Positions 32,045 to 44,088 of a stretch of 64,000 bases of DNA are shown one piece after another (position 1 is the first letter of the stretch; each line of letters starts with the position of its first letter). Source of the DNA: Flectonema sp. DT1601. Its lineage: Eukaryota; Euglenozoa; Diplonemea; Diplonemida; Diplonemidae. The stretch lies in NCBI GenBank assembly GCA_964019425.1, contig OZ025840.1, positions 458,001 through 522,000 on the forward strand, in the 5' to 3' direction. Below the pieces are notes generated by a model. The model saw only the letters and a list, made by a program, of their open reading frames with translations, had not been told where the DNA came from and ran no database searches. A program made the position numbers and the translations under genes.

Positions 32045-33627
32045 CAATGATAACATTGTTTATTCTTTTTTTTTTTTTTTTTTTTTTTTAAATCCTTTTA
32101 ATTATTTTAAAGAAAAAACAATCAGTTTAGCGTCTTGACCAGGACGGAAAATAGAAAGTAATCGACATAGTCGATCGATAAAAAAAAACAATGATAACAT
32201 TGTTTATTCCTTTTTTTTTTTTTTTTTATCTTTTTATTTATTTTTTAAAGAAAAAACAATCAGTTTAGCGTCCTGACCAGGACGGAAAATAGAAATTAGT
32301 CGACAAAGTCGATCGATAAGAAACAATGATAACATTGTTTATTCTTTTTTTTTTTTTTTTTTTTTTAAATCCTTTTAATTATTTTAAAGAAAAAACAATC
32401 AGTTTAGCGTCCTGACCAGGACGGAAAATAGAAAGTAATCGACATAGTCGATCGATAAAAAAAACAATGATAACATTGTTTATTCCTTTTTTTTTTTTTT
32501 TTTTTTTTTATATTCTTTTTATTTATTTTTAAAAAAAAAAAAACAATCAGTTTAGCGTCTTGACCAGGACGGAAAATAGAAATTAGTCGACAAAGTCGAT
32601 CGATAAAAAAAACAATGATAACATTGTTTATTTCTTTTTTTTTTTTTTTTTTTTTTTTTATATCTTTTATTTATTTTTTAAAAGAAAAAACAATCAGTTT
32701 AGCGTCTTGACCAGGACGGAAAATAGAAATTAGTCGACAAAGTCGATCGATAAGAAACAATGATAACATTGTTTATTCATTTTTCTTTTTTATTTTTATT
32801 CTTTTTATTTATTTTTTAAAGAAAAAAATAATCAGTTTAGCGTCTTGACCAGGACGGAAAATAGAAATTAGTCGACAAAGTCGATCGATAAAAAAAAAAC
32901 AATGATAACATTGTTTATTCCTTTTTTTTTTTTTTTTTTTGTATATCTTTTATTTATTTTTAAAGAAAAAACAATCAGTTTAGCGTCCTGACCAGGACGG
33001 AGAATAGAAATTAGTCGACAAAGTCGATCGATAAGAAACAATGATAACATTGTTTATTCTTTTTTTTTTATTTTTTTTTTTTATATTCTTTTTATTTATT
33101 TTTAAAAAAAAAAAAAACAATCAGTTTAGCATCTTGACCAGGACGGAAAATAGAAAGTAATCGACATAGTCGATCGATAAAAAAAAACAATGATAACATT
33201 GTTTATTCCTTTTTTTTTTTTTTTTTTTTAACTTTTTATTTATTTTTTAAAGAAAAAACAGTCAGTTTAGCGTCCTGACCAGGACGGAAATAGAAAGTAA
33301 TCGACATAGTTGATCGATAAAAAAAACAATGATAACATTGTTTATTCCTTTTTTTTCTTTTTTTTTTTATCTTTTTATTTATTTTTTAAAGAAAAAACAA
33401 TCAGTTTAGCGTCCTGACCAGGACGGAAAATAGAAATTAGTCGACAAAGTCGATCGATAAGAAACAATGATAACATTGTTTATTCCTTTTTTTTTTTTTT
33501 TTTTTTTTATATTCTTTTTATTTATTTTAAAGAAAAAACAATCAGTTTAGCGTCTTGACCAGGACGGAAAATAGAAATTAGTCGACAAAGTCGATCGATA
33601 AAAAAAACAATGATAACATTGTTTATT

Positions 33628-33668
<41 letters not shown>

Positions 33669-34072
33669 TTTTTAGAAGAAACAATCAATTTAGCGTCTTG
33701 ACCAGGACGGAAAATAGGAAGTAATCGACATAGTCGATCGATAAAAAAACAATGATAACATTGTTTAATCTTTTTTTTTTTATTTTTTTTTTATATTCTT
33801 TTTTATTAATTTTGAAAAAAACAATCAGTTTAGCGTCTTGACCAGGACGGAAAATAGAAAGTAATCGACATAGTCGATCGATAAAAAAACAATGATAACA
33901 TTGTTTATTCTTTTTTTTTTTTATTTTAAATTCTTTTTATTTATTTTTTAAAGAAAGAAAAGGAAATAGAAATTAGTCGACAGAGTCGATTGATAAAAAA
34001 AACAATGATAACATTGTTTATTCTTTTTTTTTTTTATTTTTTTTTTTTATATTCATTTTTATTAAGTTAAAC
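32045..34072 (+). repeat. Hairpin satellite array 5 (A and A/B hybrid monomers)
   Basis: Plus-orientation units with period about 145-155 bp. Unlike arrays 1-3, many units are hybrids: the A head (CAATCAGTTTAGCG) is joined to the B-type ATTAGTCGACAAAGTCGATC core. The GTCCTGACCAGGAC form is common here. The last 200 bp revert to A-B dimer style. Confidence 0.93.
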
Positions 34073-34116
34073 AAGACAAATGAAGTAACAGACCAGAACA
34101 GAAAGAGAATTGTAAC
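34073..34116 (+). repeat. Short PalR fragment
   Basis: About 44 bp matching 21985-22036 (GTTAAACAAGACAAATGAAG onward), truncated at both sides and joined to a captured gene start. Confidence 0.75.
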
Positions 34117-34203
34117 AGTGTACCGTGTGGTGAACGATTCGGAGTCCGACTCGGAGGAGAGATTCCTCTTAGCGTTCTTCGTTGTTGCTTTCTTAGCCGG
34201 CAT
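34117..34203 (-). pseudogene. Captured N-terminal gene fragment (MPAKKATTKNAKRN...)
   Basis: From an ATG at 34203 (minus strand) about 29 codons read as a basic then acidic-serine N-terminus (MPAKKATTKNAKRN, then SSESDSES). The frame then runs into PalR and satellite DNA. The codon mix is unlike the neighbouring repeats, and the upstream 130 bp (34204-34330) looks like ordinary unique DNA, so this is probably the 5' end of a host or element gene cut by PalR. The protein is not recognised. Confidence 0.45.
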
Positions 34204-34384
34204 TTTTGCTTTTTCGCAGTCGCTGAGACCGATTTAACCTAAAAGTAAGAAGTTGGTTTGGTTTAGTTTCAGCGACGCAACTAGGGAAAAGGAAAAGGGA
34301 GAAAAACACGGAGGGCAAAACGGAGAACGGAATTGTGAACTGTGATCTATCGGGTCAATCATATTTCCTACCATACAAAAAGTG
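34204..34384. other. Unique sequence upstream of captured gene start
   Basis: No match elsewhere in the window. It may hold the promoter and 5' UTR of the minus-strand fragment at 34117-34203. No motif is certain. Confidence 0.35.
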
Positions 34385-34518
34385 TGGATGCAAAAAACTA
34401 CTCACACCTGAAGAAAACATATACAAAGAACACACTGTAAGCTGTGTGTGTATTTTGTGTTTGTCACAACAGGAGAGAAAAGAAAGAATGTCAAGGTTGG
34501 TCACCTTGTCTATCAACG
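34385..34518 (+). repeat. PalR internal fragment
   Basis: Matches positions about 75-210 of the PalR unit (ACTACTCACACCTGAAGAAA to CTATCAACG), cut at both ends and followed at once by another PalR start. Confidence 0.85.
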
Positions 34519-34783
34519 GAGTTGAGTTTACCAGGTGAGATTTGGACTGTTAGCTTTTGGCTAAGGCCCTCCCTGAAGAGCAAGAACAAAAAAACTACTC
34601 ACACCTGAAGAAAACATACACAAAGAACACACTGTTAGCTGTGTGTGTATTTTGTGTTTGTCACAACAGGAGAGAAAAGAAAGAATGTCAAGGTTGGTCA
34701 CCTTGCCTATCAACGCACAACATTGGTGGTCTCTACTAGACCCTGAGTGATCCCACTGGATCTCTCATCGTTCATCAGTACCA
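34519..34783 (+). repeat. PalR repeat, copy 6 (5' part; left arm of palindrome)
   Basis: First about 260 bp of PalR. Its distal part (34519-34733) is the inverted partner of 34784-35000 around a loop of about 50 bases, a second PalR foldback junction. Confidence 0.85.
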
Positions 34784-35964
34784 GACCACCAATGTTGTGC
34801 GTTGATAGGCAAGGTGACCAACCTTGACATTCTTTCTTTTCTCTCCTGTTGTGACAAACACAAAATACACACACAGCTTACAGTGTGTTCTTTGTGTATG
34901 TTTTCTTCAGGTGTGAGTAGTTTTTTTGTTCTTGCTCTTCAGGGGGCCTTAGCCAAAAGCTAACAGTCCAAATCTCACCTGGTAACTTAACTCATTCTTT
35001 GTCAGTTTTGGCATCAAACCTGTAATGGTTTTCATCATTGAATTTAACTACCATTTCAACAGGTTATTTACTTAATTATTTGTTCTAAAAGTTGCTAAGT
35101 ATCTCACTTAGAAATTTTTTATTTTTTTATTTTCAGCTTAATTAGCTACAAATTGTTTCTACTAAGTGTTTCTCACTTAGATTTTTTTTTTGCTTTTCAG
35201 CTCCTTAAAAGCTGCTAAGTATTTCTGCTAAGTGTTTCTCACTTAGAATTTTATTTTAATGTTCGTTTTCTATCCCTTCTCCTATCCCTTTTGTTCAAAA
35301 AAAGCGATGGGAAATTCTCTCATTCACGCTAAGATGCACTCTGAACTTTGATTTTTTGATCTGAGTGTGAGGGAATGACCTGTTAGTGCATTGGGCATAA
35401 GCTGGGCTGCGGTTTAGATGTCTTAGGTGTTAATAAGGGGTTCCTCTTAGCATTTTTCTTTGTTCCCACCTTATGATTTTCTTGAAGAAAAAAAATAGAA
35501 GTCATAATGGTGCTTCCCTCTGGAAGGGTTGTAAGCCATGGTGTCCAACTAAATTAAAGGACAAGTCTGGGATAATCCCTGCCAGAGGGGCGAGTATTCT
35601 ACCATGGTTGAAATACTCTGGCAACTGATCTTCAGTTTTATGTTGTTTGTTAGCTGCTGGTGTATCTTGATCATGTGTTGATACTTGCATTTGTTTATTT
35701 GTTATCTTTTACTACAATATCTCTTGCCTATATCTTTTCTTTTTATTCCCTATCTGTTCTGGTCTGTTACTTCATTTGTCTTGTTTAACTTCAGTTATAT
35801 CCATTTTACTTTTTATTGTTTCCCATCTACTTTTTATTTTCTATTAGTTCTGGTCAGAAACTCCTGGGCAGCAAGAAGGAAAGTAGTTAAGTACTTCTGG
35901 GTGTTTGGCATCACCCCCCATAGTGAGCAAGTACAACAGGTAGCATTGGTAGTCTGTTGATCCT
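34784..35964 (-). repeat. PalR repeat, copy 7 (diverged, truncated, rearranged)
   Basis: Starts inside the unit at the palindrome, runs out through the PalR head, crosses a head-to-tail junction near 35000 and continues into a second unit until 35964 (TCTGTTGATCCT). It carries a 24-bp insertion near 35036 and another near 35705 relative to copies 3 and 4, so it is older. Confidence 0.85.
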
Positions 35965-36604
35965 CGCCTCAAAGCGACGAAAAAGACACCATTAATCATA
36001 AAAGTTCCACACTTCACACCTTAGACAAACGATTCCCAATACAATACATCAATCTTCAGGGGAAGGTCTAATTGGAGGTGAGTGTGGATGGGCATCGCTG
36101 AATTTTGTTGCAGATCATCTTTATCTTGACCGAATTAATTTTAGCTATTTGCAAGAACTACAACAAACATTCTACGAAGAACATCAAAAAGTAGAACCTG
36201 GCAGCAACGAGCAAAAACCATCCCCGGATGGCTGGTTCTCTTTAACCGTTCTGGGGGTAGCAAGTAAACAAAAACTCAACAGGGAAATCCACCAATATGT
36301 AGATCCCAGTTCTATGGACTACCCAACAATAGCCGCCGCATTCATTTTAAACAAAGCTGGTGCTAGAATGTCACACTACATAGTGGCCCTTGTCTCCTTC
36401 GATTCCATTATTGTTAGAGACATTCTCAAAGGAGCGACAGACCGACGATTATCATTCGACCATTTTGACAGACATTTTAAACGCCCAGAATATTGTTTTC
36501 ACATGATTTTAAGAAAAACTCTGCAGGGTAATAATAATGATAACGACTGTACCATAACTATACTAGCCCTATCCTGGCGAGCTCCGATAGATTTTTATCT
36601 TTGA
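35965..36604 (+). pseudogene. Josephin-like cysteine protease fragment
   Basis: Open from 36002 to the stop at 36602-36604 with no ATG near its start; a neighbouring frame (about 35965-36060) supplies plausible upstream residues ending INLQG, so a frameshift or lost intron is likely. Key segments in order are GGECGWASLNF (candidate nucleophile Cys), DGWFSLTVLGVA, MSHYIVALV (candidate His) and VRDIL (candidate Asp). The order and spacing resemble the ataxin-3 Josephin deubiquitinase fold (LCAQHCLNN, SGFFSIQVI, HWFTVRK, NLNS). Function would be ubiquitin-chain cleavage, but this is inferred by eye. The left end is cut by PalR copy 7; a LINE relic lies to the right on the other strand. Confidence 0.5.
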
Positions 36605-36819
36605 ACGATAGCAACTTCAACATAGAATGAAGTCCCTTAGAACTTACTGATGAAGGCCTAAAAAGGGACAAGTAGTATAAGATTAAGGCCTGAAACTACA
36701 TATTCTATTACCTTTTGATGTTAGGAAACTGCAGAAATGAATACTTTTCTTTTATTAATCTTAATTAAAGTATACTTGTTATTAATTACATTATTTATTA
36801 TTCAGTTTTTATTACAAAA
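36605..36819. other. Short AT-rich gap, no gene seen
   Basis: About 215 bp between the Josephin-like fragment and the 3' edge of the LINE relic. Nothing recognised. Confidence 0.4.
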
Positions 36820-38290
36820 TGGACAAGCTGGTCATTCTCTTTGTTGCATTCATTGGAGTTCCGATATGTTTAGTCCAGATGTTCACCTGATCTGCACATA
36901 TGTTACCCCTCACGCCTACTTCAATTGTGAAAACATTGCAAGTTGCAAAATTATTTGCGATGATCGTTTTTTGTAAATCTTCGTACCTTTTTTTTTCTTT
37001 TGTCTCCTTCGAGATTTCAAATCTGTCCTCATTGGGGCAAGTGAGTTCAATAATTGTTGTTCTCTTTGCGAAGATGTCGGGCCTTTGTAAGGTGACGACA
37101 TGCGCGGAATTTGCATTCTTCTGTTTCCAATACGACCCAATCACTCGCAAGGTTACTTCTCTTATTACCCAATAAGTTTCACGATATCGCTATTGCTCGA
37201 TGTGCGCAATAAGTCTAACTTGATCGATTGTCCCTGTTTGAAGAGTGTTTGTACTCTTTTGTGTCTCGGGCGAACCGTCTTTTTCGAACCAGAAAATAAA
37301 ATAACTTCGTTGGCAGATCTTACAAATCTCCACCATTTTTTTAGATAAGGTAACATAATCCTATCTAATTTCTTCGCAAACGCCAATGAAAGCTCATGAA
37401 TCATTAAGCTCCATGTGAGTTTCGAAAGTAAAAGGTTTTGTATGGCCCTTCCATCAATCTCTATATTAGGATTGCATGGTTTGTCGTTCTCAAAGCTATG
37501 AGCTACGCACTTCTGCGGCTTTGCTCTCATACCTTTAGACCATGATAAAAAACGTGAAAGTTGTTTTATTAAAACTTTTGAACCTGCCTTTGTTGATATT
37601 GTTATCTGTAAGTCATCGGCAAATGCCGCAAGTAACAAATCAATCTTTTCTTCTGCGTTCTTCAAAGAAAAGCGATATGCTTCTTCCTTAGAGCAGGCAA
37701 GCGTTGCGGCTAATAACTGAAAGACAAGATTAAAAAGGGTCGGCGATACAACACATCTCTGGAAGACTCCTGATTCAAAGTCCACTGGTTCTGTGAGTTC
37801 ATCTTTCACTCTTATCTGCACTCGCAGCTTTGAGTAATAAAACTTAAAAAAATCAATCACACTCTTGCTAATTCCGAAATATTCCATCGCGAAAAAAATA
37901 AGTTGGTGTTTAACAGAGCCAAAGGCATCTGCTAAGTCCACCCAAACAACTACTAAGTTTCTCTTGTTCATCTTGGCATCCTTCAGTGCTTCTCCTGTTA
38001 TCGAAGCATGTTCGATACATCCAGGTACACCTGTCAGGAATCCCTTTAGAATTTCGCAACTGTGTGAGTCACAATTGCCTCTCGCAGGATGGAATTGTAT
38101 AGCTTCCCATCACAATTACCTACTGCAATAGGTCTCGCCTTCATCATGTCTTTACCATCAGAGTTTGGCTTACATACTAACATAAGCAAGCCCCCAGCTC
38201 TCTGGGTATTGATTCTTTGTAAAGGTCATCTCGAAGACTTGCCCAATTTCAGAACTGGATTTTACCTAGATCATTCTTGAACAACTCTGA
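36820..38290 (-). pseudogene. LINE copy 4, old and heavily deleted relic
   Basis: Minus-strand relic of a diverged member of the same LINE group. Recognisable parts in order are YPESWGLAYV (about 38200), VWVDLADAFGSVKHQ, the catalytic FADD, PQKCVAHSF, KLTWSLMIHELSL and then, after a large deletion near 37160, an endonuclease segment with IELTCPNEDRF and IEVGVRGNIC. About 50 codons are also missing in frame between GRAIQN and LLLSKLTW. The finger region is absent and there are several frame breaks. It marks the boundary between repeat-rich and gene-rich DNA. Confidence 0.88.
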
Positions 38291-38524
38291 AACGGTCAAC
38301 GTGAGCTTATAGTTATCATGAGTAATATTGGTGTGGGTAATCCATGAAAACGGGTGAACCCGAAAATTTGAGGCAAAGATTTTCCCAGCCAACATATTTC
38401 CGAGAATATTTATTAGATGAATTATTCATATTCAGTACTAAAGTTTGTTTCTGTTTTTATACTGTCAAACAACCATATCTTCTCTTTTAAGGCTCAATGA
38501 AATATAAATAACTAAATACGCGAA
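38291..38524. promoter_or_regulatory. Presumed promoter/5' UTR region of the ANK gene
   Basis: About 230 bp of unique AT-rich DNA between the LINE relic and the first gene. No TATA or initiator can be assigned with confidence. Confidence 0.3.
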
Positions 38525-41500
38525 ATGTTCAACACGTCATTGATGACGTCGTTTGGAGATGGACCAGAGGCGATGCAAGAATTGCAAAAATATACGAGAG
38601 AGGGTGATGTTGACCAAGTTAAAGCTATACTGAGAGGAAATAAAAAACTGTTGTCTAGAAAATTGGAAGATGGAAGAACCATATTGCACTATGCCGTGGC
38701 TGAAGAGCAGGAGAAAGTGTGTTTGGCGTTATTGAAAAAACACGCAGAGGTAGATGTAATCGATACGAATGGCGATACACCATTACATATTGCATGTCGG
38801 ATGGGAAGAACTTCAGTTGTGAAATTGCTCGTTCGTTATAACGCAGATATTACTTGTAGAAATAAGGATAAGATGTCTGCTTCTGATGTTGCCCGAAAGA
38901 GTGGTCATCTTGTGTTAGCATCCTCGATTGAAAGATTCTTAAATGGTCAAAAACGGCACTTGTTCTCGGCCAATACGAGTGAGGTTTCTTCTGTTCCTTC
39001 TCAAAGCCCGTCCTTTAAACCGAATCTATACTCTGACTCCGAGACACCACTCGTTTCTGAGCGACTTCTTCCCAATACGGTTGCAAACCTTATGACTAAG
39101 GTAGAAAGTCCTTCATCACATTCTGGCACTGTTGATACGAGTGATCAAAAATCAGTTTCTCAAGATGGCAACAGTCGTTTGCAAATAGCCAATGTTCGTC
39201 TCGCACAGCAAGCAAAGCAACTAAATCAACTCAACACCAAACTAACATCTGCTACTGCGAAACTGACAACTTCTCAGCAAAGGATTGAAGATCGAGAGAA
39301 GCAGCTTCGAGAAATGCAAACAGCTTTGAACGATTTGCAACACAAAGTTCAGACATCTCACGACCAGCACAATACCGATCGTAAACAAGCCGTAGAAGAA
39401 TTAACTATTTTAATGAATAAACAGAAAGAAGAGGCTCACGGTCGGGAAACGATGCTGTTACAGAAGATGAGAGATCAGGAAGACGACTTTATTTCTAGAG
39501 AAACTACAGCTGAACAGAATAGAGCTGACACTTCAGACACGTTGGATTTACAACTAAAAACTTTAAAAAAGTTAAATGAAACCAACAAAACTACGATCAC
39601 AGATATTAATGAAAAACTCTCTGTGTTAGAAACAGAAAAAACTACCACGAAAGAAACTCTTTCTTGCAAGGAGTCCGAGTTGGAAGAACTGAAGAAAAAT
39701 TTCACGGAATCACAATATCAACGGGAGTCTGCGGCAGCTGACGCGGAGAAATTAGGTAAAAAACTACAAACAACTGAAAACGACTTATCCATCGTACGAG
39801 AGGAACTCTCAACAGAGGTTACGAAAAACATGCAATTAAAAGAAATGATAAACAATCAAAGCCCTGAAATAGCTTCTCTTAGGGAGGAGCTTGAGACATA
39901 TAAACAACAGCACAAGAATCAAAAGCGAGCTGCTGATCAAAAAATTGCTGAATTTGCGAGGCTTCAATCAGAGCTGAAAAAATCGAATGAAATAATAACT
40001 AATAATATGAATGAAAATAATGTGGATGCGAGTGAAACTATCGCAAAATTACAATTGGAACACATTGCAGCTGTTGGTATACTGGAAGGGGAACTTGTTG
40101 CATATAAAACAACAATACGACGCCTTCAAGATGGGATTGCTAAGTCTGATAACTCATCCTGTGCCTTGGAAGTGGAACTCCATGAATTACAAACAAAACA
40201 CGATTCCGTCCTATCAGAAAATGAATCGCTTCGATCAGAACCAACATCAACACTCAAAGAGAAGAAGTTAAAAGAATTACAAGATGCTTTAAATAACACA
40301 AAGGAAACTCAAAATCAGTCGGAAACAGCTTTATCAAAAGCCTTAAAAAGACAAGTCTCTTTAGAGGAGGAAATGGAAATAATGCGAACAAACGATGTTA
40401 TAGCTGCGGACATGGCAAAGACAGTAAAGCGAATGGAATCTGAGCTGTTAGAATCAAACAACAGATGTCATGTTTTAGAAAATCAAAATAAAATGTTATC
40501 AACCAGAGACGAGAAAGGTGATGAGCTGTTCAAGCAAATCCAAACAATGGAGAATCAGCTTCGTCTTTCAAATGTTAAACTGCAGGAGCTCGAAAATACC
40601 AACAAATCGTTAAAGGCAAGTGTATCCAACACACCTGAGAAGGTTAATAACCTTCAATCACAGTTGGAAGAGTTTAGACGTGAAAATCAGAAACTTCAAG
40701 TTAAACACGCTGCTGCTGAGGAAGAAAACCGCGTTCTTCGTCAGCATGAGGGGACCATCGCAACACTATCTGGTACCCTCGAACGTCTCGAGTCTGAACT
40801 GCAGACAACACTTGAAGAGAAACAAGCCGCCATACAAAATCTTGAAGACACATTCAAGACTGGAGTATCAGTATGTATTCCTTTATATTATGTTACTCTC
40901 CGCTGTAAAGGTTATTTTGTTCAACAAACATCACAAACAGAACCAAGACCTGCTCGAAGATAACAGAAAACTACAAGAACAAGAAAGGAGGTATGTTATG
41001 TAGCAGTATCACTGAAGCATCGGAAGGCTAATTACCTTTTTGGATCAGTCGGGTAAACAACGCGGCTACTACTAATGTTCTGCGTTGAGATATCTGTTCT
41101 TATTGAAGTTGTTTGGGATCCTATTGATAGGGGGAAAAAAAAAAAAAAAAAAAAACAGAGCCCGCGAGAGCGAAAACCATCTTCGTACAAATTTTGATCA
41201 AAAACTTGCTGAAGTAACTTCAAGACATTCTGAAGTAGTTAATCAACTTCAACAAGAGTTAAAGAGAGAGACAGAGCGAAGATCAGAAGCCGAAGAAGAA
41301 ATGCAATCGGCGAGAGGGTTGAGAGCAAGTGAGCAGAAATTACGATCTGAAAACTCGGAGTTAAAAGGTAAAGTAGAAAGGATAACAACTCAGGGAAGTT
41401 GTGTTTCAGAAGAACGTGAAGCACTTCTCAGAGACACAGAGTCCTTACAACATGAGATTAGAGGACAAGAAACCGTCAAGACAGAAATGCAGTCGGAAGT

Positions 41501-42947
41501 AAATCGATTAAAGTCACTAAGTGAATCTCAAAAAGAAACAATCCGCGAGTTAGAAAAACGAGTAACTCAAAACGCACTCGCGTTTAGAGTTGAGATCGAA
41601 CAAACAGCACTTGAGAGAAAAATGAAAAACGAACTTCGACAACAAGTCGGAGAATTACAAAAGAAATTAAACTCTAACCCAACCAGAACAGAAGATACTC
41701 TCGTAAAGAATGAGGTGCTGGTGAACGATTTAAAAATAGCAAACGGAAGATGTCAAAAATTAGAACGAGAATGTTTACTACTATCACAAACAGTAGCTCA
41801 AGAACAACGAGAAAAAGATATTTTGGAAGACAAACTTAGAAATGTTGAAACTGACAACAGACATACTCAGATACCCGGAGGAGATACGTCAACTCTACTG
41901 AGACGAACTAGCAGTACTCCCAGAACTGCTCCATCGTTTCCAATTCGATATTCTGAACAGTTCTTATCTCCAAAAACTTCTCTTTTTTTACAAGAAGAAA
42001 AACAACGTATCCGACTACAATCTGAACAACTTGGAGACATAAATCTTATTAGAGGTAGTTTTGGAAAGACAACCAATGAAATTCGTTCAGAAATACAAGA
42101 ACGATACCAACAGTTAGACAGAATGAAATCAAAGACACAAAAACCTCAACAGATATCAACTATGAAACTTGATCCACAACAAGATGCTATCAGGAAGTTA
42201 ATTATGTCATCGGAAGAGTCAGATCGCGCTGATATATTTATTGAATATAGAATAAATAGCGATTCTAATAAGGAATTCAGAACTGTGAGTAATTTTCAAG
42301 ATGATTTATTAATAAGTCAACAAGCTCAAAAAGCATTACAAAAACTTCATCGATCTCAATCATCTCCAAACAGTACTGGACAAAGGGCTTCAGAGGGTAG
42401 TACTCCAGACACCAATGCTATTACAACAAAAATTGTTGACGACGTCGATGAGAAGACTGGTGAAGTAAATGGTAGCCGCGCGATGTCAGTTCAAAAAGAC
42501 CCTAGATTGTTTTACCAGGAGCAATGTGCATTGACTAACGTTCGTGTTAACACATCATTTCTTGATTCGCTACCTGCAAATAGTACGGAATTAACATTTG
42601 TTGACTTAGCCTACAACTACATTGGTAAGAAAGGTATCAGAGCAGTTTTAGACGTGGTTGGTCTCTGTAGGAATGTTCAACGTCTTGACCTAACTGATAA
42701 CAAACTGAATGATGTTTCTGTAACTTGGATTGTCAGTATTGCTAAAACTCATCCTTCTCTAACTCAGATCATTCTCGATAAGAATCTTATATCCAGAGCG
42801 GGTGGCACTATGTTGTTAAATTTACTCCATGAAAAAAGTACCATTACACAATTAAGTGTTGCTGGAAGTACACTTCTCACACATCCGACAGCAAGAAAAA
42901 TCCAACAACAGGTTGAGCAAAATGCTGCTGCTGCGAGGCCTAATTAA
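38525..42947 (+). CDS. Ankyrin-repeat / long coiled-coil / leucine-rich-repeat protein
   Basis: Three exons (38525-40870, 40941-40990, 41159-42947) give 1,394 residues with consistent phases. Residues about 15-140 hold ankyrin repeats (DGRTILHYAV, NGDTPLHIACRMGR, VKLLVRYNADI). Residues about 210 to 1100 are almost continuous heptad-rich coiled coil. The last 115 residues contain ribonuclease-inhibitor-like leucine-rich repeats (LTFVDLAYNYIG, VQRLDLTDNKLND, LTQIILDKNLI). The layout suggests a scaffold, perhaps cytoskeletal or basal-body related; that is inference. Intron 2 ends in a run of more than 20 A before CAG. No exact orthologue is recognised. Confidence 0.85.
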
Positions 42948-44088
42948 ATTACGGCATGAGTTTTAGTTTTTTTTTTGTTTTGTTTTTTTTTGTTTTATGA
43001 ACGAATCTTCATAATTCTCTCAGTCTGGTTTTTCGTTCTCTACTTTTTTAAAGCACAACAGTTACTCGTTGCGTTTTTCTAAAAGGGGAAAATAATAGAA
43101 CGAAGTTTCGACAATAGTGAATGTCATTTACATGAATTTGACAACGTTCCACGTTGAAAAGAAAGATTGAAAAAAAAAAAAAAAAGGAAATACATAAATA
43201 AAATACCGAAGCCCGAAAGGGACCGTGTGCTTGCATCGAATTCTTCTTTGGTTTAGTTTTGTACTTACAAAGTCCTCCATTGTGATTAAGAAAATATTTC
43301 TTGCTCTTGCTCTTGCTCTTTTTTTTTTTTTTTTTTTTGAATGCATTTACTGTTATCTATTTCTGTGATGGCCACTTTGAGTCATACTGCAGTCGGAGAT
43401 CTCTCTTGCTCATAACTCACGAAAAAATAATATTCGTATACGTTACCCTCCTACCCTTAGCGTTATTCTGAAGATCCTACCTGAGCCGTCTTAGTTTTCA
43501 AAAAAATGTTTTGTTTGTATTATTATTTTATTTTTTTTTTGTTTTTATTTTTATTTTTATGTTTTTTTTTTTTTTCCACAATACTTTGTCTTTGTTACGT
43601 TATTCTATTGTTGCAGACTCAGCAATGAGTGTGAGGGGAAGGGGAAAAAAAAAAAAAAATAACGGAAAACAACGAGATGAAACTACGGCCTTTGTTTGTT
43701 ATGATTTGCGAGAATTCTTTTTCAAAAAATTTTAATTCCACGAGATTTTCTTCCTCGCAAGAAATCATTCAGCCTACTGAGTAGGTAATACTGAGATCAG
43801 GATAATTAATTGTTGGTTTTCATTCCCGGAGTCGTCTTCGTTTGCATTAGCTTCCAACACGTTTTTTTTTGTTTATATGTCCGCCCACTTAGAAATAAAT
43901 GCAATTCGAGTGTGATGTTCCCATCACGCACTTTTGCTTCAAATGAAACAAAAAAAAAGGAAAGCAACTTTGTTATTTATGATAAGTATAGAAGGTTTTT
44001 GGCTTCCTATTCATTTTCATAAATAAAATACATGTTTTTTCTCAGGAATAATGTATTGAGACTGACGTCGATAGTACACTAAATCATA
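42948..44088. other. Intergenic, homopolymer-rich; no supported gene
   Basis: Contains the 3' UTR of the ANK gene and many T and A runs. A GCTCTT-type microsatellite lies at about 43300-43320 and a T-tract plus TTGCAG at about 43560-43617 looks like a splice acceptor. TTTTTTCTCAG at 44034-44044 could end a 5' UTR intron of the next gene. Confidence 0.5.

Noticed and set aside
43128-43346. Minus-strand ATG-GAG-GAC-TTT followed by GTAAGT, a possible tiny first exon
   Set aside because: The only in-phase continuation found is 12 codons after a weak acceptor; too little to support a gene.
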